Below are positions 11,057 to 20,130 of a stretch of DNA of 42,592 nucleotides, one piece after another. Origin of the DNA: an uncultured Acidobacteriota bacterium (GTDB lineage: Bacteria; Acidobacteriota; Blastocatellia; Pyrinomonadales; Pyrinomonadaceae); the NCBI GenBank assembly GCA_937859595.1, contig CALMAH010000010.1:1-42592 (forward strand), given 5' to 3'. Every line of letters starts with the position of its first letter. The first letter of the stretch is position 1. The notes below the pieces were generated by a model. It did no database searches. It had not been told where the DNA came from and was given only the letters and a program-made list of their open reading frames with translations. Both the position numbers and the translations under genes were made by a program.

Positions 11057-11929
11057 ATGGCCTATCTGAAACCTGACAAACCGGAAAAGGTTTATGTTCC
11101 GGCACTGCGTGCAGCAAAGGAACGCGGCGAAAAGCTCGTGTGCCTGACGGCTTACGATTACCCGACGGCGCGGATAGTGGATGAGGCCGGCGTTGACATG
11201 ATCCTTGTCGGCGACAGCATGGGAAACGTGATCCATGGCTATGGAAATACGATCCCTGTAACTCTCGAAGAAGTGTTGTCCGCGACGAAAGCCGTAAAAA
11301 GGGGAGCGAGCCGCGCATTGATAATCGCCGATATGCCATACGGGAGCTATCACACAGGCGATAACAAGGCCGTTCGAAATGCACTAAAGCTAATGAAGTA
11401 TGGCGGGGCGGAGGCGGTCAAACTGGAAGGCGGGCGAAATCGCGTCGACTTGGTTAGACGCCTCGTTGACGAGGAGATCCCGGTAATGGCCCATATCGGA
11501 CTTACCCCGCAATCGGTCCACAAACTCGGCGGATATCGCGTTCAAGGGAAGACGACCGAGGACGCACAGCGGCTGATAGAGGACGCAAAATTGCTCGAAG
11601 AGGCAGGGGCGTTCGGGATAGTGCTTGAGCTGGTGCCGCGCGAGGTGGCGGCTCTTATCTCGCAGGAACTCGAAATTTCAACCATCGGGATCGGTGCCGG
11701 TTCGCAATGTGATGTGCAGGTGCTCGTCCTGCACGACCTGATCGGGTTTACGTTTGGCCGACAGCCTAGGTTCGTCAGGCAGTATGCGAACGTGAGCGGC
11801 GTTATAACTGACGCGATAACCAAATGGATGGACGACGTCAGGTCAGGGAACTACCCGAGCGAGGCTGAATCTTACGGGCTGCCGGAGGATGTTGCTCTCG
11901 CGGAGATCGAGAAAACGGCCGCCGGATGA
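11057..11929 (+). CDS. panB: 3-methyl-2-oxobutanoate hydroxymethyltransferase PanB
   Basis: First committed step of pantothenate synthesis: hydroxymethylation of 2-oxoisovalerate using methylenetetrahydrofolate. The protein has 290 residues, slightly longer than E. coli PanB. Its TIM-barrel signatures are clear: CLTAYDYPTARIVDEAGVD, LVGDSMGNVIHGY (metal-binding Asp), MAHIGLTPQSVHKLGG and the GIGAGSQCDVQVLVLHDLIG stretch. panC starts eight bases after its stop, so the two are one transcription unit, a common pan arrangement. Confidence 0.96.
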   Translation: MAYLKPDKPEKVYVPALRAAKERGEKLVCLTAYDYPTARIVDEAGVDMILVGDSMGNVIHGYGNTIPVTLEEVLSATKAVKRGASRALIIADMPYGSYHTGDNKAVRNALKLMKYGGAEAVKLEGGRNRVDLVRRLVDEEIPVMAHIGLTPQSVHKLGGYRVQGKTTEDAQRLIEDAKLLEEAGAFGIVLELVPREVAALISQELEISTIGIGAGSQCDVQVLVLHDLIGFTFGRQPRFVRQYANVSGVITDAITKWMDDVRSGNYPSEAESYGLPEDVALAEIEKTAAG

Positions 11930-11936
11930 TGATCTG

Positions 11937-12791
11937 ATGGACATAATCAGCCGAAAACAAAGGATCGCGTCGATCACGCGGAAACTCAGACGCGAGAACA
12001 AGACCATCGCGCTGGTCCCGACGATGGGTGCGTTGCACGAGGGGCATCTTGAGCTGATCAGGCGGGCCCGATCAATGGCAGACGAGGTGGTCGTTTCGAT
12101 ATTTGTAAATCCCGAACAGTTCGATGACAGTGACGACCTTGACAGGTATCCCCGCGACCTGGCGCGAGACGCAGCAATGCTGGCGGACTACGACGTGGAC
12201 CATATTTTTGCTCCGGAAGCAAGCGAAATGTATCCGGAGGGATTCTCCACATATGTATATGTCGAAGGACTGTCAGATCGGCTAGAGGGGGCTTCGAGGC
12301 CGGGACATTTTCGCGGGGTAGCCACAATTGTTGCGATACTCTTCGGTATTATTCGCCCTGACATTGCTGTGTTTGGGCAGAAGGACGCTCAACAGCTCGC
12401 AGTGATCAGACGGCTAACGCGGGACCTCGGGTTTGAGACTGAAATTGTCTCGGTGCCTACTGCACGGGAGGCCTCAGGGTTGGCTCGTTCGTCGAGAAAC
12501 GAGCTTCTGTCCCCCGAACAGAGGGAAAAGGCGTCGAAGATCTACCAGTCGCTCAAATTGGGTTTGGAGGCCTACCAATACGGTGAACGAAATGGTCCGA
12601 AGATCGCCGAAATGGTTCGTCAAGAGCTCGAGAACGAGCCGGAAGCGGAGATCGACTATGTCGAGGCTGTTGACCCGGAAACGCTGGAAACCATTGAAAC
12701 CATTGGTGATAGGCCGGTATTACTTGCGGTGGCGGCGCGATTTGGGGCAGTTCGGCTAATAGATAATCTGATATTGGGCGAGGGACAGTAA
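11937..12791 (+). CDS. panC: Pantothenate synthetase PanC
   Basis: ATP-dependent condensation of pantoate with beta-alanine. The 284-residue protein from ATG 11937 has the HIGH-type motif in PTMGALHEGHL (28-38), FVNPEQFDDSDDL, GHFRGVATIV, FGQKDAQQL and the SSRN nucleotide loop. In most PanC the segment before SSRN reads REPDGLA-like; here it is REASGLAR, a local change near the active site that is probably tolerated. An in-frame upstream start at 11889 would overlap panB and is not needed. Confidence 0.95.
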   Translation: MDIISRKQRIASITRKLRRENKTIALVPTMGALHEGHLELIRRARSMADEVVVSIFVNPEQFDDSDDLDRYPRDLARDAAMLADYDVDHIFAPEASEMYPEGFSTYVYVEGLSDRLEGASRPGHFRGVATIVAILFGIIRPDIAVFGQKDAQQLAVIRRLTRDLGFETEIVSVPTAREASGLARSSRNELLSPEQREKASKIYQSLKLGLEAYQYGERNGPKIAEMVRQELENEPEAEIDYVEAVDPETLETIETIGDRPVLLAVAARFGAVRLIDNLILGEGQ

Positions 12792-12846
12792 TTGGGCATC
12801 ATTATTGCATCTAAATAAGCGAGGTCGGATCGTATCCGCAAATGCT

Positions 12847-13353
12847 ATGAAATATTTGAAAGCGACAATTACAGCTTTGATCATTTCGCTCGGCTTGGGT
12901 ATCAGTGCGTCGGCACAAACGTTTCTGACGTCTATAGACGGGGAGCGAGTAGACATACAGGGCCAGCGCGGCAAGGTCGTGATACTTGCTATCGGAGCGA
13001 GCTGGCTGCCGCTGTCGGGTAAGCAGGCAGAGTATACGAACGCGCTTGCCAAAAAGTACGCGGGCCGGGACGTGGCGATCTACTTCATTGCGACGGACTC
13101 CAACTCGCAGCGGTCGCGCAACTTTGCTTCGAACGAGTCGATCGCAAAATTTGCGACGTCGAACAAGCTGGCTGTACCTGTGCTCAGGGACAGCGATGGC
13201 GCGGCGACGCTGAAGCGGTTCTCGATCGACCAGTTGCCAACCTTTGTGGTGCTGGACAAGCAGGGAAATATGGCAGGCAAGCCGTTTGGCGGTATCGACC
13301 CGAAGTTTGACATCACGGTGCCTATCTCGAGAACGGTTGACGGGCTGCTTTAG
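12847..13353 (+). CDS. Secreted thioredoxin-fold (TlpA/AhpC-like) protein lacking the CxxC
   Basis: A 168-residue protein with a signal peptide ending in ASAQ (about residue 24). The remainder is a TlpA/AhpC-TSA type fold: GKVVILAIGASWLPLSGKQ, YFIATDSNSQ, LPTFVVLDKQGN. The place normally occupied by WCxxC reads WLPLS, so both redox cysteines are gone and the protein is probably not an oxidoreductase; a binding or scaffold role is inferred. ATG 12847 gives a clean signal peptide, unlike the TTG at 12805. A strong terminator follows. Confidence 0.72.
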   Translation: MKYLKATITALIISLGLGISASAQTFLTSIDGERVDIQGQRGKVVILAIGASWLPLSGKQAEYTNALAKKYAGRDVAIYFIATDSNSQRSRNFASNESIAKFATSNKLAVPVLRDSDGAATLKRFSIDQLPTFVVLDKQGNMAGKPFGGIDPKFDITVPISRTVDGLL

Positions 13354-13376
13354 TGAGTTCCCGGATGTTTTGGCTT

Positions 13377-13421
13377 AAGGCCGTCCGAAAAGGGGGTTGT
13401 CCCGAACGCGGACGGCCTTTT
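13377..13421 (+). terminator. Rho-independent terminator
   Basis: GGCCGTCCG (13379-13387) and CGGACGGCC (13409-13417) form a perfect 9-bp stem, extended by AA/TT, followed by TTTT. It lies 24 bases after the stop of the secreted thioredoxin-fold gene. Confidence 0.85.
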
Positions 13422-13523
13422 GCATTGAACCGGGCCTTTTCAAGCTGACATCAAGTTTTCTCTTGCGCGGAACGGGGCGAAGCCGATACAATTGAAGAGG
13501 CATCAACGCCGGAGAAGGTTCGA

Positions 13524-14078
13524 ATGGATCTTACTTTCCGGCTTTCTACCCCGATAGTCCTGCCTCCCTCCGGTTTGTTTGCGTACCCTGAATTGCACCA
13601 ACGTCTCCCGACAAATAACAAAATGTCGATCAACCAACGAAGACATCTCCGCTTTTCGCTCGATATTCCGGCCACGCTGGTATCGAAATACGGCGAAAGT
13701 CACCAGACATATCTGCAGCAGATAAGCATCGGCGGGTGCTTTACAGACTGGGAAGAGAATCTGTATCCCGGGGATGAGTTCAGACTAGAGATACAGCTTC
13801 CGAACAAGAACCGGCTGCCTCTTAAATGCAAGGCGATATATCGATTTGAAGATACGGGGATCGGGGTGCGGTTCATCGATATCTGCCAGTTTGAACAGGA
13901 GCTTATCTCAGAAATAATCGCGGACAGAATGGAAAAAGAAGGGCTGCCCGAGTTTCCGAGTCCGTTCAAGACCCCTTCGCAATACATAGAGGAGGACGAG
14001 AGTCCGAAAATAAAGAGCAAACGCGAACGGAGGGAGGAAATGCTGGAAGAAGCAATGGCCGGTGAAGAGATCGCCTGA
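13524..14078 (+). CDS. PilZ-domain protein
   Basis: A 184-residue protein with a PilZ domain: RRHLRFSLDIPATL (the RxxxR arm, residues about 40-53) and QISIGGCF (the D/NxSxxG motif with Gln in place of the acidic residue), followed by beta strands RLEIQLP and GIGVRF. PilZ proteins are c-di-GMP effectors controlling motility, exopolysaccharide or gene expression. The C-terminal third is acidic and helical. The ATG at 13524 has a good GGAGAAGG, but the first 33 residues look unlike a domain; ATG 13623 would begin just before the PilZ arm and has no clear ribosome site. Confidence 0.8.
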   Translation: MDLTFRLSTPIVLPPSGLFAYPELHQRLPTNNKMSINQRRHLRFSLDIPATLVSKYGESHQTYLQQISIGGCFTDWEENLYPGDEFRLEIQLPNKNRLPLKCKAIYRFEDTGIGVRFIDICQFEQELISEIIADRMEKEGLPEFPSPFKTPSQYIEEDESPKIKSKRERREEMLEEAMAGEEIA

Positions 14079-14085
14079 TCACGGG

Positions 14086-15501
14086 TCAACCGCCTACAAA
14101 CGAATCCAGATCGAGGGCCTTTAGTTCGTCAGAACTGAGGCCCGTTGCTATTCTGATCTCATCCTCATTCACGGCCCCGCAGTCGAAGGCGTTTTGCATG
14201 AAGGTTACTATCCCCCGGACGGAAGCGGCGTCGTCAAAGACGTTTCCCGTAAGGCTTGCCTTTGCCGACATATCAAGAGAACGTCGCAGCCGCTTGGCTT
14301 GTGTATCGAACCCATCCAGATAGAAAAAATAAACGGCGGCATAGCGAGCCGGCAACTGGTTCGGATGAAGATCCCAGCTCCGGTAAAAACCGTTGGCCAT
14401 CGACTTAGACACGTTCTGGAAATGGGTCCGCCAACCGGCGTGTATCGCTCGGCGATTTTCGGCCTGCTGGCCTTCAGTGAGACCATTGCCGCGATGTAGC
14501 GGGACCGGCAGTTCGGTAGTCACTGAATCGACGAGCCTGATGCCGGCCGGCGCGAGAGACGCGAGCATGATCTGGCGGGCAAAGTCGCATGCGGGATGAT
14601 CCAGCGCCTGATGTCGCGAGGAGATACCCAGTGCGGACGTATAGTCATAGGCCCCGAAATGTACCGAGGAACAACGCCCTTTTGCGGCCGAAACGATGCC
14701 CGGCAGTGCGATGTTTCCCTTGCGGTCAAAGATCGCTTCAGCGGTCTCGATCATGATCTCAAGCCCGATGGACCCGGACGAAATGCCGTGTTTTTTCTCG
14801 ATCTTTTTTAGCACGGAGCACATTTCGCGGACCTGTTTCTTGTCGGTGACCTTAGGGAGAGTAACGACAAAATTCTCGGGGATCGGGCCTTCGGAGGTTT
14901 TAGTTAGGGTTCCAAGAAACTTTTCGAGAGTTCTTTTCGCACGTCCATAGCTTGCCGGTGCGAACGAACGGACACGAATACCGAAAAACGGCGGAAGCGA
15001 ACCGGACTTCATCGCGGCGGCGGTCTCATTGGCGGTGCGGACGGCGTCGGCATCTTCTTCTTCATCAGTCCTGAAACCGTACCCGTCCTCAAAATCTATT
15101 CGAAAATCCTCAACAGGTTCTGACTCAAGCTTTCTTAGTGTTTTCTCATAGACGGTCCAGGCGACCCATGCATCAGGTTGGAGCTTTCGGACCTTTTGCG
15201 GGTCGCTCGCGATCCGGGACTCGATCTTTGCAACGACATCGGGCAGGCGGGGGAGCCCCTCGGTGCCGGGAATGTGCATGGCGTCAGCGAATTCGACGAA
15301 GTTAGACGCGTGTTCCCGCAGCGTCGCAAGCGCGATCCTGCCAAGTTTTGAAGGCGTCTCAGCGGAAAAACGATCTGCCCCGCCATAGACGACATGGACC
15401 GGCGAACGGCCGGACATGGGCGGCCTGACGCCCTTTTTCCTGCGGTCGCGGACGATCAGGCGGACGCCCTCATCGCCTTCGGAAAATACAGACTTGCTCA
15501 T
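14086..15501 (-). CDS. HpcH/HpaI aldolase-like (DUF6986-type) protein
   Basis: A 471-residue protein of the citrate-lyase beta/HpcH-HpaI aldolase superfamily in its long DUF6986 form. Recognisable elements are DFRIDFEDGYG (acidic metal/substrate site), FFGIRVRSFAP, FVVTLPKVTDKKQV, GLEIMIETAEAI (catalytic Glu region) and VHFGAYDYTSALG. Such TIM-barrel enzymes cleave or join CoA- or oxoacid-type substrates with a divalent metal; the substrate of this subgroup is unsettled. ATG 15501 is preferred over the TTG at 15510. It starts a few bases after radA, so the two are probably co-transcribed. Confidence 0.75.
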   Translation of the reverse strand: MSKSVFSEGDEGVRLIVRDRRKKGVRPPMSGRSPVHVVYGGADRFSAETPSKLGRIALATLREHASNFVEFADAMHIPGTEGLPRLPDVVAKIESRIASDPQKVRKLQPDAWVAWTVYEKTLRKLESEPVEDFRIDFEDGYGFRTDEEEDADAVRTANETAAAMKSGSLPPFFGIRVRSFAPASYGRAKRTLEKFLGTLTKTSEGPIPENFVVTLPKVTDKKQVREMCSVLKKIEKKHGISSGSIGLEIMIETAEAIFDRKGNIALPGIVSAAKGRCSSVHFGAYDYTSALGISSRHQALDHPACDFARQIMLASLAPAGIRLVDSVTTELPVPLHRGNGLTEGQQAENRRAIHAGWRTHFQNVSKSMANGFYRSWDLHPNQLPARYAAVYFFYLDGFDTQAKRLRRSLDMSAKASLTGNVFDDAASVRGIVTFMQNAFDCGAVNEDEIRIATGLSSDELKALDLDSFVGG

Positions 15502-15506
15502 GATGG

Positions 15507-16883
15507 TCAAAACACCTCGTTCATAAGATCGGTGAGGTCTCGAATTCCGATAACACGAATACCGAGCAATTTCTCCAGCCCCTTTTTATTCGATTCGGGG
15601 AGGATCAGCTTCTTGAAGCCGAGGACCTGAGCCTCGCGGGCGCGGGTCTGTGCCTGAAGCACGCCGCGGACCTCGCCGGTAAGCCCGACCTCGCCAAATA
15701 TTGCCGTTTCCGGCGGTATCTGCAGGTTGCGAAAGCTGGAGGCGATGGCGGCGATAACTCCGAGATCAGCGGCGGGTTCATCTATCTCAAGCCCGCCGGC
15801 AACATTGATAAAAACGTCGTCGCCGGCGATCTGCATCCCGAGCCGCTTTTCCATTACTGCAATAAGAAGCGAGGCCCGGTTGTGGTCAAAACCCTGGCAC
15901 ATCCGCCGGGCGGTGCCGAACTTTGTACTGCTGACAAGGGCCTGCACCTCCACCAACATCGGCCTCGTGCCTTCCATGCAAACGGTCACCACCGAACCGT
16001 TGGCACCTTCGGGACGCTCCTGCAGAAAAAGCTCGGAAGGATTGCCGACCGGGACCAGGCCCGTTTCGGTCATCTCGAAAACGCCGATCTCGTTGGCCGC
16101 ACCGAAGCGGTTCTTGGTGGCGCGGATGATGCGGTGGTTGTGGTGACGGTCGCCCTCGAAATAAAGCACCGTATCGACGATATGTTCCAACGTTTTCGGG
16201 CCCGCGATGGACCCCTCCTTGGTGACGTGGCCGGTGAGGAAAACAGGGGTGGCGGTCTGCTTGGCAAAGAGCATAAATTGGCCTGCGACCTCGCGAACCT
16301 GTGAGACGCTGCCCGGTGCGGATTCGATATTTTCGCTGAATACGGTCTGGATGGAATCGACGATGACCAGATCCGGTCGAAGCTTCTCTGTCTCGGAAAC
16401 GATCGACTGGAGATTTGTCTCCGGCAGAATAAAGAGGCCTTCGGCATTGATACCAAGCCGTTCGCCGCGCATTTTTATCTGCCGTTCAGGTTCTCCGCGG
16501 AATACGTAGAGGATGCGGCGGCCCGCGATAGCAAGTTTTTGAGCTATCTGAAGGAGGATGGTCGTTTGGCCGATGCCGGGTGCCCCGCCGATAAGCACCA
16601 GCGAACCAGCGACAATACCGCCGCCCAACACGCGGTCAAATTCCTCGATGCCTGCGGAGATGCGGGCGTCGTCCTGCGGTTCAATGGAACCGAACGGAAC
16701 AGGCTCGGCTGCGCGGACACGTCCGGAGAAGGCTGTTCCGGCCCCCGCGGCCCGTGCGGCGGGTCGGAATCGCTCTTCAACCAAAGTGTTCCATTCGCTG
16801 CAATCCGGACACTGGCCGAGCCATTTTCGGGACTGGCCTCCGCAACTTTGACAGACGAAGATCGTTGCCGGTCTTTTGGGCAT
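15507..16883 (-). CDS. radA: DNA repair protein RadA, altered ATPase site
   Basis: RadA is a RecA-like ATPase/helicase of homologous recombination that extends DNA heteroduplexes. The 458-residue protein keeps the zinc finger (Cys11, Cys14, Cys25, Cys28), Walker B DLVIVDSIQT (171-180), the KNRFG motif (257-261) and the C-terminal Lon-like domain. The Walker A however reads GAPGIGQTT: the ATP-contacting Lys is Gln106. The next motif, usually YVSGEES or YVTGEES, is YVFRGEP (127-133). Both readings were confirmed on the DNA. Family identity is secure; ATP hydrolysis is doubtful. Divergent from the SDR-like gene, with only a very short spacer. Confidence 0.93.
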   Translation of the reverse strand: MPKRPATIFVCQSCGGQSRKWLGQCPDCSEWNTLVEERFRPAARAAGAGTAFSGRVRAAEPVPFGSIEPQDDARISAGIEEFDRVLGGGIVAGSLVLIGGAPGIGQTTILLQIAQKLAIAGRRILYVFRGEPERQIKMRGERLGINAEGLFILPETNLQSIVSETEKLRPDLVIVDSIQTVFSENIESAPGSVSQVREVAGQFMLFAKQTATPVFLTGHVTKEGSIAGPKTLEHIVDTVLYFEGDRHHNHRIIRATKNRFGAANEIGVFEMTETGLVPVGNPSELFLQERPEGANGSVVTVCMEGTRPMLVEVQALVSSTKFGTARRMCQGFDHNRASLLIAVMEKRLGMQIAGDDVFINVAGGLEIDEPAADLGVIAAIASSFRNLQIPPETAIFGEVGLTGEVRGVLQAQTRAREAQVLGFKKLILPESNKKGLEKLLGIRVIGIRDLTDLMNEVF

Positions 16884-16982
16884 AAATAATTGCGATCAAG
16901 CGATTTTACACGATTCGGCAAGGAAAGACATTTGACGGCACATGAGGACGAGACGGGGCGAGATTTCCCGGAGATGGCCGCA

Positions 16983-17672
16983 ATGTGGCAGAATCGGAAG
17001 GTGTCGGTCACCTCGGTCCATCAATTTGCAGAAAAGGTCTCGCTGGTAACGGATATCACAGATCCGATCGGGCGGGCGGCGGCACTCCAGCTTGCGCTTC
17101 AGGGGAGCTATGTGATCGGAGGTGTCCCAAAGGGCTCGCCCGATGACGGCGGGCTTGCGGAGGAGCTTAGGTCCCTGGGCACGCTCGCTTTAACAGCAGA
17201 GTACATTCCGAGTACCGCGGACGGTGCAAAGGAGCTGGTCGATGTGGTCAAAGGCGCGTTCGGAAGATTGGATCTTCTCGTAAATTGCCTGAAAATCGGA
17301 GCCGATTCAGCGTTTTTCGAACCGGGGGAAACGTCGGGAACTGACGATGGGATCTCCGATCCTGTGGCCGATGCGGCTATTGGCCTGATGGGCGAGCGTC
17401 CGAAGCCGCGAATGGTTTTCGTATTCCAGTGGGCGGCCACGGAGGCATCAGGGAGCAAACACGAAAGCCAACTCGCCGCAACGTTTGTGATGAAGCTGGT
17501 GGAACGGTCGCCTAAGAATTTCAGGGTGAATGCCGTTGAGACGGTGTCGGGAACGGAAAGCCGGCTTGCGACAGCTCCCGACGACGTGGCCCGTGTGATC
17601 TTGTTTCTATTGAGCAGTGAGGCTACTGCGGTTAACGGGCAGTCGATAATGCTGACCGGCGGACGGACCTGA
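16983..17672 (+). CDS. Degenerate SDR-family protein
   Basis: A 229-residue Rossmann-fold protein with the layout of a short-chain dehydrogenase: VSLVTDITDPIGRAAA in the TGxxxGIG position, GRLDLLVNCLK (the usual NNAG region), NFRVNAVETVSG and a C-terminal VARVILFLLSSEATAVNGQSI with GG. Key positions are changed: the Gly-rich loop has lost most glycines and the YxxxK catalytic pair is not visible (HESQ at that place). It is therefore probably not an ordinary NAD(P)-dependent oxidoreductase. ATG 16983 follows GGAG at nine bases; ATG 16974 and the TTG at 16890 are alternatives. Confidence 0.7.
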   Translation: MWQNRKVSVTSVHQFAEKVSLVTDITDPIGRAAALQLALQGSYVIGGVPKGSPDDGGLAEELRSLGTLALTAEYIPSTADGAKELVDVVKGAFGRLDLLVNCLKIGADSAFFEPGETSGTDDGISDPVADAAIGLMGERPKPRMVFVFQWAATEASGSKHESQLAATFVMKLVERSPKNFRVNAVETVSGTESRLATAPDDVARVILFLLSSEATAVNGQSIMLTGGRT

Positions 17673-17744
17673 TCTTGTAAGCGAAACGGTGAGCCAATCA
17701 GGTTTCTTTAACATCGACTGTCGATTCGTGCTAAACTTTTTCCG

Positions 17745-18887
17745 ATGAAGCTGGACGTATTGGTCATTAGACTTGCATTCGTGGGCCTGCTGGCTCTGGT
17801 GGGATTTCTACTGAATCCGCTGGCCCATTCCACCCGGCTTGACCCAATTGACGAGCCGACACGGAGATTCATCTCGGCGGCTATCGGAATGGTGGTGGCC
17901 TTTGCCGTGATCGCGTTTGAGATGCGTGTACGACGGGCGTCACTGAAAACGCTGATCGGTGCGGCGGCGGGTTCGATCCTCGGTATAGTCGGAGCGTTTC
18001 TTATCGGGATACTTATCTCTATCCAAAAAGTCGAGGCGGTGCCGGCCGAGATGCAGACGTTTCTCACTATCTCGCTTGCGTTCTTTATGGGCTACGTCGG
18101 GCTGATGGTCGGAGCGGCGAAGGGTGATTTTCTTGACCTTTCCGCACTTGGCGGCATATTCAGCGACAAGACGGTAAAACGCGACTACAAGGTGCTGGAT
18201 ACGTCGGTGATCATTGACGGCAGGATCGCCGATGTCGCCGAAACAGGATTTTTGAGCGGCAGCCTGATAATCCCCAATTTCATTCTCGCTGAGCTGCAGC
18301 AGGTGGCCGATTCGGCGGACTCATCGAAAAGACAGCGCGGACGCCGGGGGCTGGATATGCTCCAAAGGCTGAGGAACAACAGCAAGCTGGATGTCCAAAT
18401 AGTGGAAACGGATTTCCCGTCGGTCCGCGAGGTAGACCTCAAGCTGATCGAACTAGGGAAGCAGCTAGATGCCGTTATCGTTACTAATGATTTCAACCTG
18501 AACAAGGTCGCACAGCTTCGCGGCGTTGCCGTCCTGAACATAAACGAGCTAGCCAATGCCGTGAAGCCGGTCGTACTGCCGGGCGAGGCAATGCGGGTGT
18601 TCATCCTCAAAGAAGGAAAAGAATACAACCAGGGTGTGGCATATCTCGACGACGGAACGATGGTCGTGATAGACAACGCCCGCCGTCTGATCGGCAAGAC
18701 CGCGGACATCGCCGTCACGAGCGTTCTTCAGACCACTGCGGGCAAGATGATCTTTGGCCGGCTATGGGAAGAGAAAGAGGACAGCAACGATTCCGGCGGT
18801 GTGGCGATCCACGATTCGCGTTCGATGGGTTTCCGTAAGGCCACCCGCGAATTGCGTCAAACCACGATAATAGAACAGGTAAAATGA
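17745..18887 (+). CDS. PIN/TRAM-domain membrane protein (YacL-like)
   Basis: A 380-residue protein with an N-terminal membrane region of about four segments (residues 1-125), a PIN ribonuclease domain beginning YKVLDTSVIIDGRIADV with the conserved Asp residues, FILAELQQVADS and TNDFNLNKVAQ, and a C-terminal TRAM RNA-binding domain ending near residue 345. This is the architecture of the B. subtilis YacL group, which sits next to ispD and ispF there too. A ribonuclease acting at the membrane is the likely role; its RNA target is unknown. Confidence 0.9.
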   Translation: MKLDVLVIRLAFVGLLALVGFLLNPLAHSTRLDPIDEPTRRFISAAIGMVVAFAVIAFEMRVRRASLKTLIGAAAGSILGIVGAFLIGILISIQKVEAVPAEMQTFLTISLAFFMGYVGLMVGAAKGDFLDLSALGGIFSDKTVKRDYKVLDTSVIIDGRIADVAETGFLSGSLIIPNFILAELQQVADSADSSKRQRGRRGLDMLQRLRNNSKLDVQIVETDFPSVREVDLKLIELGKQLDAVIVTNDFNLNKVAQLRGVAVLNINELANAVKPVVLPGEAMRVFILKEGKEYNQGVAYLDDGTMVVIDNARRLIGKTADIAVTSVLQTTAGKMIFGRLWEEKEDSNDSGGVAIHDSRSMGFRKATRELRQTTIIEQVK

Positions 18888-18909
18888 ACCTTCATTTGGC
18901 GTCGCTAAA

Positions 18910-19590
18910 ATGAACACAGCCGTAATAGTAGCTGCCGGTTCGGGGACGCGTTTCAGATCCGACAAACCAAAACAATACTTGGAACTCGCGGGCAAGCCGG
19001 TGATCGTTCATACTTTGGAGCGTTTCGAGGCGTGTGAGGCGATAGACTCTATCGTGGTCGTAATGGCAGAAGAACACGAGAGCGAATTTGCCGCGATAAC
19101 AGCTAAATATTCGTTCGCAAAGCTCCATCGGGCGGTCACGGGCGGGAGGACCCGAGCGGAGTCCGTGAAAAACGGGCTCGGTGCGGTAGACGAAGCGACG
19201 GAGATAGTCGCTGTGCACGACGGTGCCCGCCCACTGGTCATCCCAGAAGACATCGAGCGAACGGTCAAGAGCGCGGTAGAGAATGGGGCGGCCTGCCTGG
19301 TCGGCCCGGTGACAGACACGATAAAGAAGATCGAGGGCGACCAGATCGCGGGAACTATTGACCGCCGCGACCTTAGACGCGCACTAACGCCGCAGGCCTT
19401 TAGGCTAGGCCTGCTTCTGAAAGCATTTGAGAACGCTCCTACGGACGAGGCGGTTTCGGACGAGTGTTACCTCGTGGAGCGGCTCGGGGAAAGGATAAGC
19501 GCGATATCGGGAAATCCGTATAACCTCAAGATCACACACAAAGCAGATCTGATCTTTGCAGAGGCCCTCCTAAAGGCGGGGGTAGTATAA
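18910..19590 (+). CDS. ispD: 2-C-methyl-D-erythritol 4-phosphate cytidylyltransferase IspD
   Basis: MEP isoprenoid pathway: transfers CMP from CTP to methylerythritol phosphate. The 226-residue protein has the nucleotide loop VAAGSGTRFRSDKPKQY at 7-23 and VHDGARPLV, both diagnostic, plus the acidic metal region near TDEAVSDE. It lies 22 bases after the YacL-like gene and 4 bases before ispF. Confidence 0.95.
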   Translation: MNTAVIVAAGSGTRFRSDKPKQYLELAGKPVIVHTLERFEACEAIDSIVVVMAEEHESEFAAITAKYSFAKLHRAVTGGRTRAESVKNGLGAVDEATEIVAVHDGARPLVIPEDIERTVKSAVENGAACLVGPVTDTIKKIEGDQIAGTIDRRDLRRALTPQAFRLGLLLKAFENAPTDEAVSDECYLVERLGERISAISGNPYNLKITHKADLIFAEALLKAGVV

Positions 19591-19594
19591 CGAT

Positions 19595-20071
19595 ATGTAC
19601 CGCATCGGTTTCGGCAACGATATTCATCGCCTTTCGTCGGGCCGTCCGTTGGTGATCGGCGGCGTGCCTATACCCTCCGAGCTTGGCGCCGAAGGCCACA
19701 GCGATGCCGATGTGTTGCTGCATGCTGTAACAGACGCGATCCTTGGGGCTTTAGCACTGGGAGACATCGGGACGCATTTTCCGAACAGCGATCCTCAATG
19801 GAAAGATGCCGAGAGTCGTGTTTTTCTTGAAAAAGCGGTACAAATGGCGGCAGAAAAGGGATATCGCATAGGAAACCTGGATTCGACGATCGGTATCGAG
19901 TCTCCGAGGTTAAAGCCGTTCATTGAGAGGATGCGGGAAAATCTGGCTGTCATCCTCGGAGTAGGCAGCGAAAGGATAAGCGTCAAGGCAAAGACCGGTG
20001 AAGGTGTCGATGCGGTAGGAGAAGGACGAGCTGTTCGTGCGGATGCCGTCGTGCTCCTTGAAAGGCCATAA
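19595..20071 (+). CDS. ispF: 2-C-methyl-D-erythritol 2,4-cyclodiphosphate synthase IspF
   Basis: MEP pathway enzyme acting two steps after IspD. The 158-residue trimeric enzyme has the zinc ligands in GNDIHRL (Asp9, His11) and the HSDADVLLHAVTDA segment with its further His. C-terminal AKTGEGVDAVGEG corresponds to the usual TTEGLGFVGRGEG stretch with a local change at its beginning. The four-base gap from ispD implies translational coupling. Confidence 0.95.
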   Translation: MYRIGFGNDIHRLSSGRPLVIGGVPIPSELGAEGHSDADVLLHAVTDAILGALALGDIGTHFPNSDPQWKDAESRVFLEKAVQMAAEKGYRIGNLDSTIGIESPRLKPFIERMRENLAVILGVGSERISVKAKTGEGVDAVGEGRAVRADAVVLLERP

Positions 20072-20130
20072 CTGCCGGTTACAATAGACTTCCTTGCATC
20101 GGCTGTGCGAAACTCGGTGCAGCCTTATCT

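Noticed and set aside
15507..16883. RadA motif changes as sequencing error
   Set aside because: Two separate motifs are altered with the frame kept open; a single error cannot explain both, though read support would settle it.
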